Shown here piece by piece: positions 45,674 through 54,835 of a DNA stretch of 64,000 nucleotides; the first letter of the stretch is position 1, and each line of letters starts with the position of its first letter. The translations under genes were made by a program, and so were the position numbers. The notes under the pieces were generated by a model. That model ran no database searches. It was not told the origin of the DNA and saw only the letters and a list, made by a program, of their open reading frames with translations. This stretch comes from Verrucomicrobiaceae bacterium (lineage in GTDB: Bacteria > Verrucomicrobiota > Verrucomicrobiia > Verrucomicrobiales > Akkermansiaceae): contig JAIXOR010000007.1 in the NCBI GenBank assembly GCA_027486655.1, positions 22,601-86,600 of the forward strand. The letters are read 5' to 3'.

Positions 45674-46537
45674 ATGTCCTCGATGAAACGCCGCTCCCTC
45701 CTCACCATGATTCCCGCTGCATCCGCGCTGCTTGCGCTTCGCTCGAAGGGTGCGCCCATCCCGCCGGCCGCCCTGACTTCCGCCGGGTTCTCGATTTCCG
45801 TCCAATGCTGGTCCTTCAAGGAATTCACCCTCTTCCAAGCCATCGAGATGGCGGCTTCCGCCGGCACCAACGTCGAGGTCTTCCCCGGCCAGAAGATCGG
45901 CGGCGATCTCGGCGACACCAAGTTCGGCCCGGACCTTCCGGACGACAAACTCCAGCTCGTCATCGACCATCTCGCGAAGAACAAGGTCGCTGCGGTGAAC
46001 TTCGGCGTCACGCCCATTTCCAAGGACGAAAAGGAAGCACGCAAAACCTTCGAGCTCGCCAAGAAACTCGGCCTCTATGGCGTGACCACCGAGTCGCTGG
46101 ATGCCCTCGACACGCTGGAGAAGCTGGCCAAGGAATACGACATCAAGGTCTGCTTCCACAATCACCCCAAGCCCACCGCCCTCTGGGATCCCGAGAAGAT
46201 CTGGAAAGCGATCGACGGTCGCCATGAGAACATCGGCTACTGCGCCGACATCGGCCACTGGGCCAGCTCCGGGCTCGATCCCGTCGCCGTGATCCGCAAG
46301 ATCGCCCCGCGGGTGCGCTCGTTCCACATGAAGGATCGCGAATCGATCGAGAAATGGACCCACGACCGCCCCTTCGGCACCGGCATCATCGACAACATCG
46401 CCATCCTCGACGAGGTGCGCAAACACGGCTTTGCCGGAAACGTCACCATCGAATACGAGCACAACTGGAAGACCAACGTCGCCGAAGTGGGGCAGTGCGC
46501 CGGTTACCTGAGGGCCTATTCCAAGCTGCGCGCCTGA
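45674..46537 (+). CDS. Exported sugar phosphate isomerase/epimerase-like TIM barrel
   Basis: 287 residues with an N-terminal Tat-like or signal segment (MKRRSLLTMIPAASALLAL) and an AP-endonuclease-2-type TIM barrel. Metal-site motifs: EVFPGQK, KVCFHNHPKP, GYCADIGHWASSG, SFHMKD and VTIEYEHNW. This family includes hydroxypyruvate isomerase-like and inosose-type enzymes; in Verrucomicrobiota and Planctomycetes such exported versions are abundant. The next gene (cellulase-fold) overlaps or is within 2 bases, implying a shared operon. Confidence 0.83.
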   Translation: MSSMKRRSLLTMIPAASALLALRSKGAPIPPAALTSAGFSISVQCWSFKEFTLFQAIEMAASAGTNVEVFPGQKIGGDLGDTKFGPDLPDDKLQLVIDHLAKNKVAAVNFGVTPISKDEKEARKTFELAKKLGLYGVTTESLDALDTLEKLAKEYDIKVCFHNHPKPTALWDPEKIWKAIDGRHENIGYCADIGHWASSGLDPVAVIRKIAPRVRSFHMKDRESIEKWTHDRPFGTGIIDNIAILDEVRKHGFAGNVTIEYEHNWKTNVAEVGQCAGYLRAYSKLRA

Positions 46538-46539
46538 TC

Positions 46540-47838
46540 ATGATCCGCCGCTTCGCCTGCATTGCCATCGCGGGTTTCGCGTCCGGTGTTGTGCAGGCGG
46601 ATTCGTCTTCCGCCAAGGCCGCCCCGCTTTCGGCAAAAGACGTGCTGTCGGTTTCCGGTGGCAGGATCCATCTGGACGGGGCACCCTTTGCAGAGATCAG
46701 CTTCAACAAGTTCGATCTCTTCTGGGCCCTGCATGACGAGCTCCGGGCCGGCCGCGCGCTCACTCCGGACAACCCGGCGCTGCTTGCCCAGGAGAAGGCC
46801 CTGCGAAACCTCCGCTCGCTCGGGTTTCGCAGCATCCGTTTCTTCGCCTATCCATGGGGCGAAAAGGCGGCTGCGAAGTGGACCGATCCGGAGTCCAGGC
46901 GCATGATCCTTGAGGCCCTCGATCAGGTCGTGGCCCTCTCCGAGAAACACGGCATCGGCCTCATGTGGGGGCTCGGCTGCAGCCAGTTCACCGATGACGC
47001 GGAACACCTCCGGGAACTCTGCGCGGATCCGGAATCCGCGAACCGGAGACATCTCCGCGCCTATCTCCGCGAAGTGGTGGGGAGATACCGCCACAGCCCG
47101 GCGGTCCTCGCCTGGGAGATCACCAATGAACTCACCCTGAGCGCGGACATCGGCGATGAAAAGCGCCTCTGGGAAGGCAAACGCATGCCAAGCCTCGCAT
47201 CAGTGGCGGACTTTTATCAGGATGTCTCCCTCGCCATCAAACACGAGGACCCGCTCCGTCTCATCCACAACGGCGGCAGCAATCCCAGGGAGCACCAGTG
47301 GAACCTGCACCTCGGAAAAGGCTGGATCCGCGATACCCGTGAAGAACAGTTCCGGTGCTTCGAGCTGCTCTTCAAGGACAAGGCCGTGGACCTGATCGAC
47401 ATCCACTACTACCTCGGCAACCGCGATGGCATCGAAGTCGCCGCGGAGGATGGCGGAGTGCGCTGGATCGGCCTGGCGGACTACATGGACTTCTCGCGGC
47501 GGCTCGGAAAACCGCTGATCATCGGCGAGTTTGGCAGGCCGGTTGCCCTTTCCGGCGGCAAGGATCTGCGCCAGGAAACCCCGGACTATTTCGCCACCTA
47601 CTCCGATGCGTCCGCCGCCCTACCCTGGGTGAACCGCTTGCTCGATGAAGTCGTCCGCTCCGAAGTCCAGCTCAGCTACTGGTGGGCCTATCAGTCGGAC
47701 CGCGCCATGGACAGGGACGATCCCTCGCGGATGGATGTCTCGCTGGAGAGGAACCCGGAAATCGTCAGGGCCATCGCTGATTCTAACAAAAAGCTGCGCA
47801 AACGTCTGGGTGTCCCGGCTGGGCCGCCTGCTCCCTAA
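46540..47838 (+). CDS. Exported GH5-type beta-mannanase/cellulase-fold glycosidase
   Basis: 432 residues with a signal peptide (ACIAIAGFASGVVQA). The clan GH-A signature shows the acid/base Glu197 in LAWEITNEL and the nucleophile Glu330 in LIIGEFGRPVA, with IDIHYYLGN between. Resembles mannan endo-1,4-beta-mannosidases. Starts 2 bases after the isomerase-like gene stop. The stop codon TAA is part of a CCTAACAG word. Confidence 0.8.
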   Translation: MIRRFACIAIAGFASGVVQADSSSAKAAPLSAKDVLSVSGGRIHLDGAPFAEISFNKFDLFWALHDELRAGRALTPDNPALLAQEKALRNLRSLGFRSIRFFAYPWGEKAAAKWTDPESRRMILEALDQVVALSEKHGIGLMWGLGCSQFTDDAEHLRELCADPESANRRHLRAYLREVVGRYRHSPAVLAWEITNELTLSADIGDEKRLWEGKRMPSLASVADFYQDVSLAIKHEDPLRLIHNGGSNPREHQWNLHLGKGWIRDTREEQFRCFELLFKDKAVDLIDIHYYLGNRDGIEVAAEDGGVRWIGLADYMDFSRRLGKPLIIGEFGRPVALSGGKDLRQETPDYFATYSDASAALPWVNRLLDEVVRSEVQLSYWWAYQSDRAMDRDDPSRMDVSLERNPEIVRAIADSNKKLRKRLGVPAGPPAP

Positions 47839-47859
47839 CAGGTCCACCGCAGGCCTGTC

Positions 47860-48579
47860 TCACGGCAGCTCGCGCAGCCGCAGCCGGCGGAAGCGGATCG
47901 GCGATCCTTCGCTCTCCAGGCAAAGATAGCCGCTTGCAGGATCGCAGGCGGTGCCTCCGGAGACCTCCTCGCCATTCACCCACAGCCGGACCTCGCCGTT
48001 GATGGCGCGGATGTAATAGTGATTCCACTGCCCATGCCCCTTCGCCAGATGCTTGCGGGGAAAACTCCGGCTGCCATTCGGCGAAAGCGGGGGAAACGGC
48101 TTCATCGCCACGCCCACCGCAAAGACATCGCCATTCGTGCCGAACCAATTCGTCGGCTTGCCCGTCTTTGCCACCTTTTCGGTGTAACCGTGATCCAGGA
48201 TCTGCACCTCGATGCCCTTCGGCAAACCGGGCTTCCCCGCCGCGGCCAGCTCTTCCACGGATTCCGGCGTGCACCACACAAAGACTCCGGAGTTCCCCGC
48301 GGGTTTCTCATGCATCCACTCGATCACCAATTCGAAGTTCCGCTGGATCTTCGCCGTCCGCAGCACGCTCACCGGCTGGCCCGTGCAATGCAGCTCTCCC
48401 TCCTTCCACGTCCAGGTGCCCTCGCCGCTGTTCACCGCCACAAAATCCGCGGCCGCGAGAGCCCTCCAACCGGGTGCCGTGTCATCGATCACCGCACGCA
48501 CCAAGGGCGCTTCTTCTTCTCCCAACGCAGGCCAGCACCACGCCATGCCGACACCGATCATCCAGACAAAGGGTTTCAT
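47860..48579 (-). CDS. DUF1080 exported protein (3-keto-disaccharide hydrolase-like)
   Basis: 239 residues, signal peptide (MIGVGMAWCWPALG) and a DUF1080 jellyroll: NFELVIEWMHEKPAGNSGVFVWC, GIEVQILDHGY, HGQWNHYYIRAINGEVRLWVNG and GYLCLESEGSPIRFRRLRL. The family is highly expanded in Verrucomicrobiota and Planctomycetes and some members hydrolyse 3-keto-glycosides. Convergent with the glycosidase gene. Confidence 0.87.
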   Translation of the reverse strand: MKPFVWMIGVGMAWCWPALGEEEAPLVRAVIDDTAPGWRALAAADFVAVNSGEGTWTWKEGELHCTGQPVSVLRTAKIQRNFELVIEWMHEKPAGNSGVFVWCTPESVEELAAAGKPGLPKGIEVQILDHGYTEKVAKTGKPTNWFGTNGDVFAVGVAMKPFPPLSPNGSRSFPRKHLAKGHGQWNHYYIRAINGEVRLWVNGEEVSGGTACDPASGYLCLESEGSPIRFRRLRLRELP

Positions 48580-48636
48580 CGACGGACAAAACGCAGCCCG
48601 TCCCGCGATCCGATCACGCTTTGGAAAAAATCCGGC

Positions 48637-49320
48637 TCAGGCCTCCCACACCCGCGATCGCAGCGCCTCGGCGGCGGCTCTCGCTTCCGCTTCCTTCTTG
48701 CTCTTGCCCTTGCCCGTCGCCAGCACCAGTCCCTTCCATGAGACTTCCGCCTGGAACACGCGCCGGTGGTCCGGCCCGCTCTCGCCGATGATGCGGTAGA
48801 CCGGTGCCTGTGGGTGGATCGATTGCAGGTGCTCCTGGAGCTCGCCCTTCGGATTGCGCTCCTCCGGACTGGAAACCATGCTGCCGATCTCCGCCTCGAA
48901 CAACCGCAGCACCAACTCACGCGCCGGCTGTGGACCGGAATCCAGATAAACCGCGCCGATCAGCGCCTCGAAGGCATCCGCTAGGGTCGAGAGCCTCCTC
49001 CGCCCGCCCGTGGCCTCCTCGCCCTTGCCGAGCATCACATAGTCACCCAAATGGATCGCCATCGCAAACCGCGCCAGCGCCCTGCGGGAAACCACTCGCG
49101 ACCGCAGCTTCGTCAGCCGACCCTCCGTGAAATCCGGGAACATCTTGTAGAGCTCCTCCGTCACGATCAATTGCAGCACCGCATCCCCCAGGAACTCCAG
49201 ACGCTGGTTGTCAAAATGCGGCTTCTGCGACTCGTATGCGAGGCTCGGATGCGTCAACGCCTCCGCCAGCAGCAGGGAATTGCGAAATTTGTAGTGGATC
49301 CGGCTTTCCAGCGGCTGCAT
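48637..49320 (-). CDS. rnc: Ribonuclease III
   Basis: 227 residues. The RNase III signature NQRLEFLGDAVLQLIVTE is at residues 38-55, with the second acidic pair in LADAFEALIGAVYLD near 114-121, and a C-terminal double-stranded RNA binding domain (GELQEHLQSIHPQAPVYR, GKGKSKKEAEARAAAEAL). Processes rRNA precursors and structured mRNAs. Start at ATG 49320 chosen for homology; the longer upstream frame is not conserved. Confidence 0.95.
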   Translation of the reverse strand: MQPLESRIHYKFRNSLLLAEALTHPSLAYESQKPHFDNQRLEFLGDAVLQLIVTEELYKMFPDFTEGRLTKLRSRVVSRRALARFAMAIHLGDYVMLGKGEEATGGRRRLSTLADAFEALIGAVYLDSGPQPARELVLRLFEAEIGSMVSSPEERNPKGELQEHLQSIHPQAPVYRIIGESGPDHRRVFQAEVSWKGLVLATGKGKSKKEAEARAAAEALRSRVWEA

Positions 49321-49383
49321 CGGTCGATTGGATTGGTTTCCTCCCTCCCCGCCCGGATCACGCTCGTGTCCCGATGGGAAGGA

Positions 49384-49459
49384 TGGGGTGGACGACGGGG
49401 CTCGAACCCGCGACAACCGGAATCACAATCCGGGGCTCTACCACTGAGCTACGACCACC
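49384..49459 (-). tRNA. trnH: tRNA-His (GTG anticodon)
   Basis: The minus strand folds as a complete tRNA: extra 5' G typical of tRNA-His, D-arm GCTC-AGTGGTA-GAGC, anticodon stem CCGGA/TCCGG with loop TTGTGAT (anticodon GTG), T-arm GCGGG-TTCGAGC-CCCGT, and an encoded CCA end. One U-U mismatch in the acceptor stem is the only oddity. It lies between rnc and a lipoprotein gene. Confidence 0.96.
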
Positions 49460-49615
49460 ATTTCCGTTGGCGGGCGGCAGACGTAAGCGATGCCCGCCGG
49501 TTTGGAAAGGGAAAAAATCACCCGATTCGCCGGAAATCTTCAAGCCGCCTCCGGAACCCAAGTTTTCCGGGCTTGGCATGGGGCCGCACGAAGGCATTCT
49601 CACGCTCATCCTGCC

Positions 49616-51220
49616 ATGCGCTCCATCCGACGACTGACGATCCTGATCCTTACCGCCATGGTTCTCAGCCACTGCGGAGCCACACGCCCGCCGCAGTGCC
49701 ACCGGGTACCCATGGCCTCGAGAGTCGCCCCGGACGAGCTGATCTCCATCGCCAGGCAGGAATGGGCCATCCTCGGCAACAGCGCCCGCCGGCATGAGTG
49801 GGAGGCCTCCCGCAGCCGTTACAATGGAGCCATCGCCAAGCTTTTCGACCAACTCCGCTGCGGCACGGATGGCTGGGACAGCCGCGCGGCTGCGCTTGGC
49901 ACACGCATCGGTCCCGTCAGCGACAAGGATGTGGATCCCCGCGGCCTCGACGTGCTGTTTCCCGCCTCCCTCGTCAAAGGCCACATCGTCCGCGATCACA
50001 AAACCACCGACGGCCTCGGCATCGCCCTCGTCGGTTGGCGCCAAACCTCTCCGGTCGGCCGCAAGCGCGATCCCTATCTCCTCCCCAACGGCCTGCCCTA
50101 CAACATCACCGCCACCCTCGAATTCACCGACAAGGGTCTCCCCGTCTGGCAGTTCGCCAAACGCTGGAAATACAACGAAATCCCCGTTGGCAAGGCCACC
50201 CACCCGCTCACCGCGGATTGGACTGCCGCCAATCGCTTCTACTGGAACATGTGCGATCTGGACAACCTCAAGATCCAGAACGTCATCCTTCCGGACCGCT
50301 TCATGGAGGAGACCGGCCTTTATTTTGTCACCCCCTACGATCCCGACAAGATCCCCATCGTCTTCGTGCACGGCCTCGTATCCAGCCCGGATGCCTTCAA
50401 GAACGTGATCAACGAACTGGTGCCGGAACCCTGGTTCCGTGAGAAATACCAAATCTGGCTCTACAACTACCCCACCGGCAATCCCTGGGTCTACAGCAGC
50501 ATGAAGTTCCGCGAGAAAATGCGGGACGCCATCGCCTACGCCCGCACCAAGGGCCACGACCGGAACCTCGAACGCATGGTCGTCGTCGCCCACTCCATGG
50601 GCGGCCTGATTACCCGCTCCAGCGTCACCGATCCGAAAACCGTGATCTACGACGGCATCTTCAAGAAGCCGATCGATCAAATCCAGGTCTCTCAGGAAAA
50701 CCGCCGCCTGCTTCGCGAAGGTCTGCTCTATCAGCCACTCACGGAGCCATCCCGCGTGGTCTTCATGGCCGTGCCCCATCGTGGCAGCCCGATGGCCTCC
50801 ATGCAGCTTTCCATGTGGATCTCCAAACTCATCCGCCTCCCGAAAACCGTGACCATCGAGCTTCTGGACACCACCCTGCTCGCCGTAAACGACGTGATGC
50901 AGGGCGAAAACCCGTCCAAGCGCATCCCCACCTCGATCAACAGCCTCTCCCCCACCGCCCCCACGACCGTCGCCCTCAACAAGCTCCAGCTGCCCAAGCG
51001 CATCACCTTCCACTCCATCATCGGAGACCGCGGCAAGGGCGATACACCGAACAGCAGCGATGGCGTGGTTCCCTACTGGTCGTCCCACGTCCAGCCGGTC
51101 GCCTCTGAGAAGATCGTCCCCAGCAACCACAGCGTGCCGGACAGCCCGGAAGCCGCCGAGGAACTCAAGCGCATCCTCAAGCTGCACCTCGGTTCTTCGC
51201 CGCTGAAAGACGATAACTGA
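49616..51220 (+). CDS. Alpha/beta hydrolase lipoprotein (lipase-like)
   Basis: 534 residues with a lipoprotein signal ending in VLSHC. The hydrolase core starts near residue 245: PIVFVHGLVSSPDAFKN (oxyanion hole), VVVAHSMGGLITRS (nucleophile Ser), VFMAVPHRGSPMAS, and a closing SDGVVPYWSSH with NHSVPDSPEA (acid and His). Similar exported hydrolases act on lipids or esters in the envelope. The first 240 residues are a poorly conserved beta-rich region. 18 bases before tyrS, so possibly co-transcribed. Confidence 0.78.
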   Translation: MRSIRRLTILILTAMVLSHCGATRPPQCHRVPMASRVAPDELISIARQEWAILGNSARRHEWEASRSRYNGAIAKLFDQLRCGTDGWDSRAAALGTRIGPVSDKDVDPRGLDVLFPASLVKGHIVRDHKTTDGLGIALVGWRQTSPVGRKRDPYLLPNGLPYNITATLEFTDKGLPVWQFAKRWKYNEIPVGKATHPLTADWTAANRFYWNMCDLDNLKIQNVILPDRFMEETGLYFVTPYDPDKIPIVFVHGLVSSPDAFKNVINELVPEPWFREKYQIWLYNYPTGNPWVYSSMKFREKMRDAIAYARTKGHDRNLERMVVVAHSMGGLITRSSVTDPKTVIYDGIFKKPIDQIQVSQENRRLLREGLLYQPLTEPSRVVFMAVPHRGSPMASMQLSMWISKLIRLPKTVTIELLDTTLLAVNDVMQGENPSKRIPTSINSLSPTAPTTVALNKLQLPKRITFHSIIGDRGKGDTPNSSDGVVPYWSSHVQPVASEKIVPSNHSVPDSPEAAEELKRILKLHLGSSPLKDDN

Positions 51221-51238
51221 TCACTCTCCGTGTCTCCC

Positions 51239-52417
51239 ATGTCTCCCGAACAACAACTCGCCCACCTCACCGCCGGAGCCGCCAAGGTCCTTTCGGAAAA
51301 GGAACTGCTGGAGAAACTCCGGCTCGGCAGGCCGCTCCGCGTGAAACTCGGCGTGGATCCCACTGCCCCGGACATTCACTTCGGCCATACCGTCGCTCTC
51401 GAAAAGCTCCGCCAGTTCCAATTGCTGGGCCACCAGGCGGTCCTGCTCATCGGTGACTTCACCGCCACCATCGGCGATCCCTCCGGCCGCTCCGCCACAC
51501 GTCCGCCACTCACCCGCGAGGAAGTCCTCCGCAATGCGGAAACCTACACCGACCAGGCTTTCAAGATCCTCGACAAATCGAAAACCGAGATCGTTTACAA
51601 CGGCGACTGGTTCCGCAAGATGACCTACGAGGAAATCCTCCGGCTCAACTCCCGCGTCACCCTCCAGCAGATGCTCCAGCGCGAGGACTTCCGCAACCGC
51701 GTCGATTCCGGGCAGGAAGTGCGCCTCCATGAACTCCAATACCCGATCATGCAGGGCTGGGATTCCGTGGAAATCCGGGCGGATGTCGAACTCGGCGGCA
51801 CCGACCAGCTCTTCAACATCCTCGTCGGCCGCGATCTCCAGAAAGAAGAAGGCCAGCCGCAGCAGGTGGTCATGGTCCTGCCCCTGCTCGAGGGCCTCGA
51901 CGGCGTGCGGAAAATGTCCAAGTCCTACGGCAACTACGTCGGTGTCTCGGAACCTCCGCAGGAAATGTTCGGCAAGCTCATGAGCGTTTCCGATGAACTG
52001 ATGGACCGCTACTACCTGCTTCTGTTAGGCGAGGCTCGCGATCCCTCCGGCCACCCGATGGATGCCAAGAAGTCCCTCGCGGAGAAACTCACCGCCCGTT
52101 ACCACGGTCCGGAGGCCGGCAAAGAAGCGAGGGCGACATGGGATGCCCGATTCTCACAGCGTGACATCGGCGCTGGAGCCGTCGAACTCCCCACCGCCAG
52201 TTTGCCCGCCGATACAACGGTATTATCGCTTAGCGCTTTCGCATTCCATGCCGCTTTCGGCATCGAAAAGTCGAATTCCGAACTTCGGAAGCAATACATC
52301 ACAAGCGGTTCCGTTCAGTTGAATGGTGAGAAACTCACCGACCCCAACGCTTCCGTAGAACCCAAACCCGGCGACATCCTGAAACTTTCCAAGAAGCACG
52401 CCGTCAGATTCGAATAG
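51239..52417 (+). CDS. tyrS: Tyrosyl-tRNA synthetase with acquired C-terminal S4 domain
   Basis: 392 residues from ATG 51239; a GTG nine bases upstream is also in frame. Class I synthetase motifs: DPTAPDIHFGHTVAL with HFGH at residue 47, and KMSKS at 225-229. The last 65 residues, an S4-type RNA-binding domain (KSNSELRKQYITSGSVQLNG, PGDILKLSKKHAVRF), are encoded by sequence with less GC and more TTA/CGA-type codons than the rest (from about 52216). A second, GC-rich copy of exactly this end lies 7 kb downstream at 59206-59409, with 47 of 65 residues identical. So the gene has been repaired by incoming DNA: the S4 domain came with the island. The gene remains full length. Confidence 0.95.
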   Translation: MSPEQQLAHLTAGAAKVLSEKELLEKLRLGRPLRVKLGVDPTAPDIHFGHTVALEKLRQFQLLGHQAVLLIGDFTATIGDPSGRSATRPPLTREEVLRNAETYTDQAFKILDKSKTEIVYNGDWFRKMTYEEILRLNSRVTLQQMLQREDFRNRVDSGQEVRLHELQYPIMQGWDSVEIRADVELGGTDQLFNILVGRDLQKEEGQPQQVVMVLPLLEGLDGVRKMSKSYGNYVGVSEPPQEMFGKLMSVSDELMDRYYLLLLGEARDPSGHPMDAKKSLAEKLTARYHGPEAGKEARATWDARFSQRDIGAGAVELPTASLPADTTVLSLSAFAFHAAFGIEKSNSELRKQYITSGSVQLNGEKLTDPNASVEPKPGDILKLSKKHAVRFE

Positions 52418-52474
52418 GCACGGCAGACTGCGGAGTTGCATTTGCAGCTCAAAAAGTTAGGAAAGCTACCACCC

Positions 52475-54829
52475 ATGCCAAACGAGGCCCAAACCCGGAT
52501 TGTCATCAACCGGCTTCTCAGCGAGGCCGGATGGGACATCGAGAATCCGACGCGGGTGACGGTCGAGGAGTCCACCACCGATGGGCGTGCGGATTATGTC
52601 CTGAAAAACCAGCGTTCCCAGCCCATCTGTGTGCTGGAAGCCAAGCGCTTCTCCATCGATCCTTATGGAGCGAAGGCACAGGCCATGGCTTACGCACGGC
52701 GCCTTGCCGCTCCCTTCGTGATCCTTAGCAACGGCAATGATCACTATTTTTGGGAAATCGATCATGGTGACGCACGCCCGGTGGTCGGAATGCCCGGCCC
52801 GGTGGATCTAGAACGCCGCGCCAATCTTCGACTGCACCGCGGTGGCGATCTACGGACCAGTCTGATGGCCATTCCCATCCCTTTGTCGTTCCGGTCTCAA
52901 GGCGACGAATGCCAAACCCGCAGCTATCAGATCCGCTGTTTGGAAAAGGCCGATGAAGCGCTCCTTGCCGGAAGACGCCGCATGCTTTTCGAGATGGCCA
53001 CCGGCACGGGCAAAACGATGACCGTCGCCTTGCTCATCAAACGCTGGCTGCAAGCGGGCGTGGTCTCCCGCGTCCTGTTCCTCGCGGATCGCATTGAACT
53101 CGCACGGCAGGCGTTCGAGGATTTTGCAGACTATCTCCGGGATTACCCCATCAGTCTGCTATTCAATGGCAAGCGCAGCATCGAAGGCCAGATCGTCGTC
53201 GGCACGCTCGACACCATCGCGTCGCAGCTCGGCAGCGGTGGATTCGGCCACGCCCATTTCGATCTCGTCATCACCGATGAATGCCACCGCTCCATTTACA
53301 ACACGCACCGCGCCACGCTCGGGCACTTCGATGCCATTCACATCGGCCTGACCGCCACGCCGAATCCGGGCGAACTCCGCTGGGTGAGCCATCACGAACG
53401 CCGTCTCGTGCGTAGCACCTACATGTTCTACGATTGCTGGAACAGCGCCACCGAGGAAGGTAAGCCGACCTTCGCCTACACGCTACGGGAAGGCATCTCA
53501 GAAAAGTTCCTTGCGGACTACCGGATCTATCTAGCGGAAACCCGGCTCACCTTCGAGGGCATCGAGTGGGACGACGAGCAATACGGCTTCTCGGCTTGGG
53601 GAAAACAAATTGAATCCGAAGACCGCCTGAAACTCATCATCGACGAGTATTTCCGCGTCGAGGAAGAGCGACCGCAGCCTCATCCGCGGAAAACCATCGT
53701 ATTCTCCGTGAGCGATCCCCAGGCGGATATCCTCACCCGTTTGTTCAACAAGCTCCTGCCGGAGGAAGCCTGCCTGCGCATTGCCGCCCAGGCCAACCGC
53801 TCGCCCGGTGAAGTACGCCAGCGTTTCGCGGAGAAAATCACCTGCTATTCGAACAACAGCAATCCCAAGCCGGTGATCGATGCCTTCAAGTTTGATCCGC
53901 TCCCGGTCATCGCCGTTTCCGTGGACATGCTGGATACCGGCTTCAATCACAAGGAGGTCGAAAACCTCGTCATGCTGCGGCCCACTGCGTCCGCCTTGAA
54001 ATACGCCCAGATGCGCGGACGCGGCAGCCGCCTTTGCCCGCGCATCGGCAAGACCTCCTTCCTCATCTACGACTTCGTCAACAACCATGCCCGCTTCAAT
54101 GATCCCGGGCAGGAGTATCACCGCCCCCGCGCCGTGGGGCGCAGACCGGGTGAGGATGATGACGACGAAGGAGGCAATGGAGGAGAGGGACCGCCCCCGC
54201 CGCCACCTCCTCCGCCCCCGCGGGAGTTCATCACAGTGAAGGAAGGTGAACTGCAAGACGAGTTCCGCCGCCGCGAAATGATCCTCGTCGGTCCCGAAGG
54301 ACTCGCCATCGACCGCCACGACTATCAGGACCGCTGGCGCGAGCGCGTCGTCGAGTTGCGGGAAACCGATCCCGTCGTGGCGCGCATTCTCGCAGGCGAG
54401 AGCGTGACCGACGCCGAATGGGACGCCCTCCGCTCCAAGCTCGCCAGTCCCGAGTGGTATTTCGACGAACCCACGCTCTGCAAAGCCTTTGAACAGCCTT
54501 CCGGCACGCTCGATGACTTCATCCGCGCCGCCCTCGGCCTGCTCACGCTGCCGACCCGCGAGGAACGCGTCGAACGAGCCTTCAATGCCTGGCTCGCCCA
54601 GCACTCGGATGCGGAGAAACCGGAGCAGGCACGCCTCCTCGGGCTTTTGAAAAATGTCGTGCTGGCCTCCTTGAAGGAAACCAAATACCAGACCATCGAT
54701 CCGACGATCTTCTCCAAGCCGCCTTTCACCTTCCTCGGTGGCAGGGTCCGCGCGGAAACCGTCTTCGGTGGCCGCGACGGCCTCCGCGACGTGCTGGAGG
54801 AACTCAACGGCATCATCCACGCCGCCTGA
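52475..54829 (+). CDS. hsdR: Type I restriction endonuclease subunit R (EcoEI-like)
   Basis: 784 residues from ATG 52475; a TTG at 52436 is in frame but less likely. Nuclease motif D40 with E55-x-K57 (ADYVL then CVLEAKRF), the PD-(D/E)xK site. Helicase motifs: ATGTGKT at 175-181, DECH at 268-271, LTATP after it, and a C-terminal helicase half with MLRPTASALKYAQMRGRGSR. Near residue 565-590 there is an acidic and polyproline linker (GEDDDDEGGNG, then ten prolines), followed by the EcoEI-type C-terminal domain. DNA translocase and nuclease of a type I system; needs the following HsdM-HsdS fusion. Six bases separate it from that gene. Confidence 0.93.
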   Translation: MPNEAQTRIVINRLLSEAGWDIENPTRVTVEESTTDGRADYVLKNQRSQPICVLEAKRFSIDPYGAKAQAMAYARRLAAPFVILSNGNDHYFWEIDHGDARPVVGMPGPVDLERRANLRLHRGGDLRTSLMAIPIPLSFRSQGDECQTRSYQIRCLEKADEALLAGRRRMLFEMATGTGKTMTVALLIKRWLQAGVVSRVLFLADRIELARQAFEDFADYLRDYPISLLFNGKRSIEGQIVVGTLDTIASQLGSGGFGHAHFDLVITDECHRSIYNTHRATLGHFDAIHIGLTATPNPGELRWVSHHERRLVRSTYMFYDCWNSATEEGKPTFAYTLREGISEKFLADYRIYLAETRLTFEGIEWDDEQYGFSAWGKQIESEDRLKLIIDEYFRVEEERPQPHPRKTIVFSVSDPQADILTRLFNKLLPEEACLRIAAQANRSPGEVRQRFAEKITCYSNNSNPKPVIDAFKFDPLPVIAVSVDMLDTGFNHKEVENLVMLRPTASALKYAQMRGRGSRLCPRIGKTSFLIYDFVNNHARFNDPGQEYHRPRAVGRRPGEDDDDEGGNGGEGPPPPPPPPPPREFITVKEGELQDEFRRREMILVGPEGLAIDRHDYQDRWRERVVELRETDPVVARILAGESVTDAEWDALRSKLASPEWYFDEPTLCKAFEQPSGTLDDFIRAALGLLTLPTREERVERAFNAWLAQHSDAEKPEQARLLGLLKNVVLASLKETKYQTIDPTIFSKPPFTFLGGRVRAETVFGGRDGLRDVLEELNGIIHAA

Positions 54830-54835
54830 TCTCAC

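Noticed and set aside
49384..49459. tRNA-His as the attachment site of the restriction island
   Set aside because: The tRNA is complete with no duplicated 3' end downstream; the duplicated sequence is the tyrS end instead.
49358..51187. Long minus-strand frame opposite the lipoprotein hydrolase
   Set aside because: It mirrors the hydrolase gene, lacks any family motif and also crosses tRNA-His; it is a GC-rich shadow.
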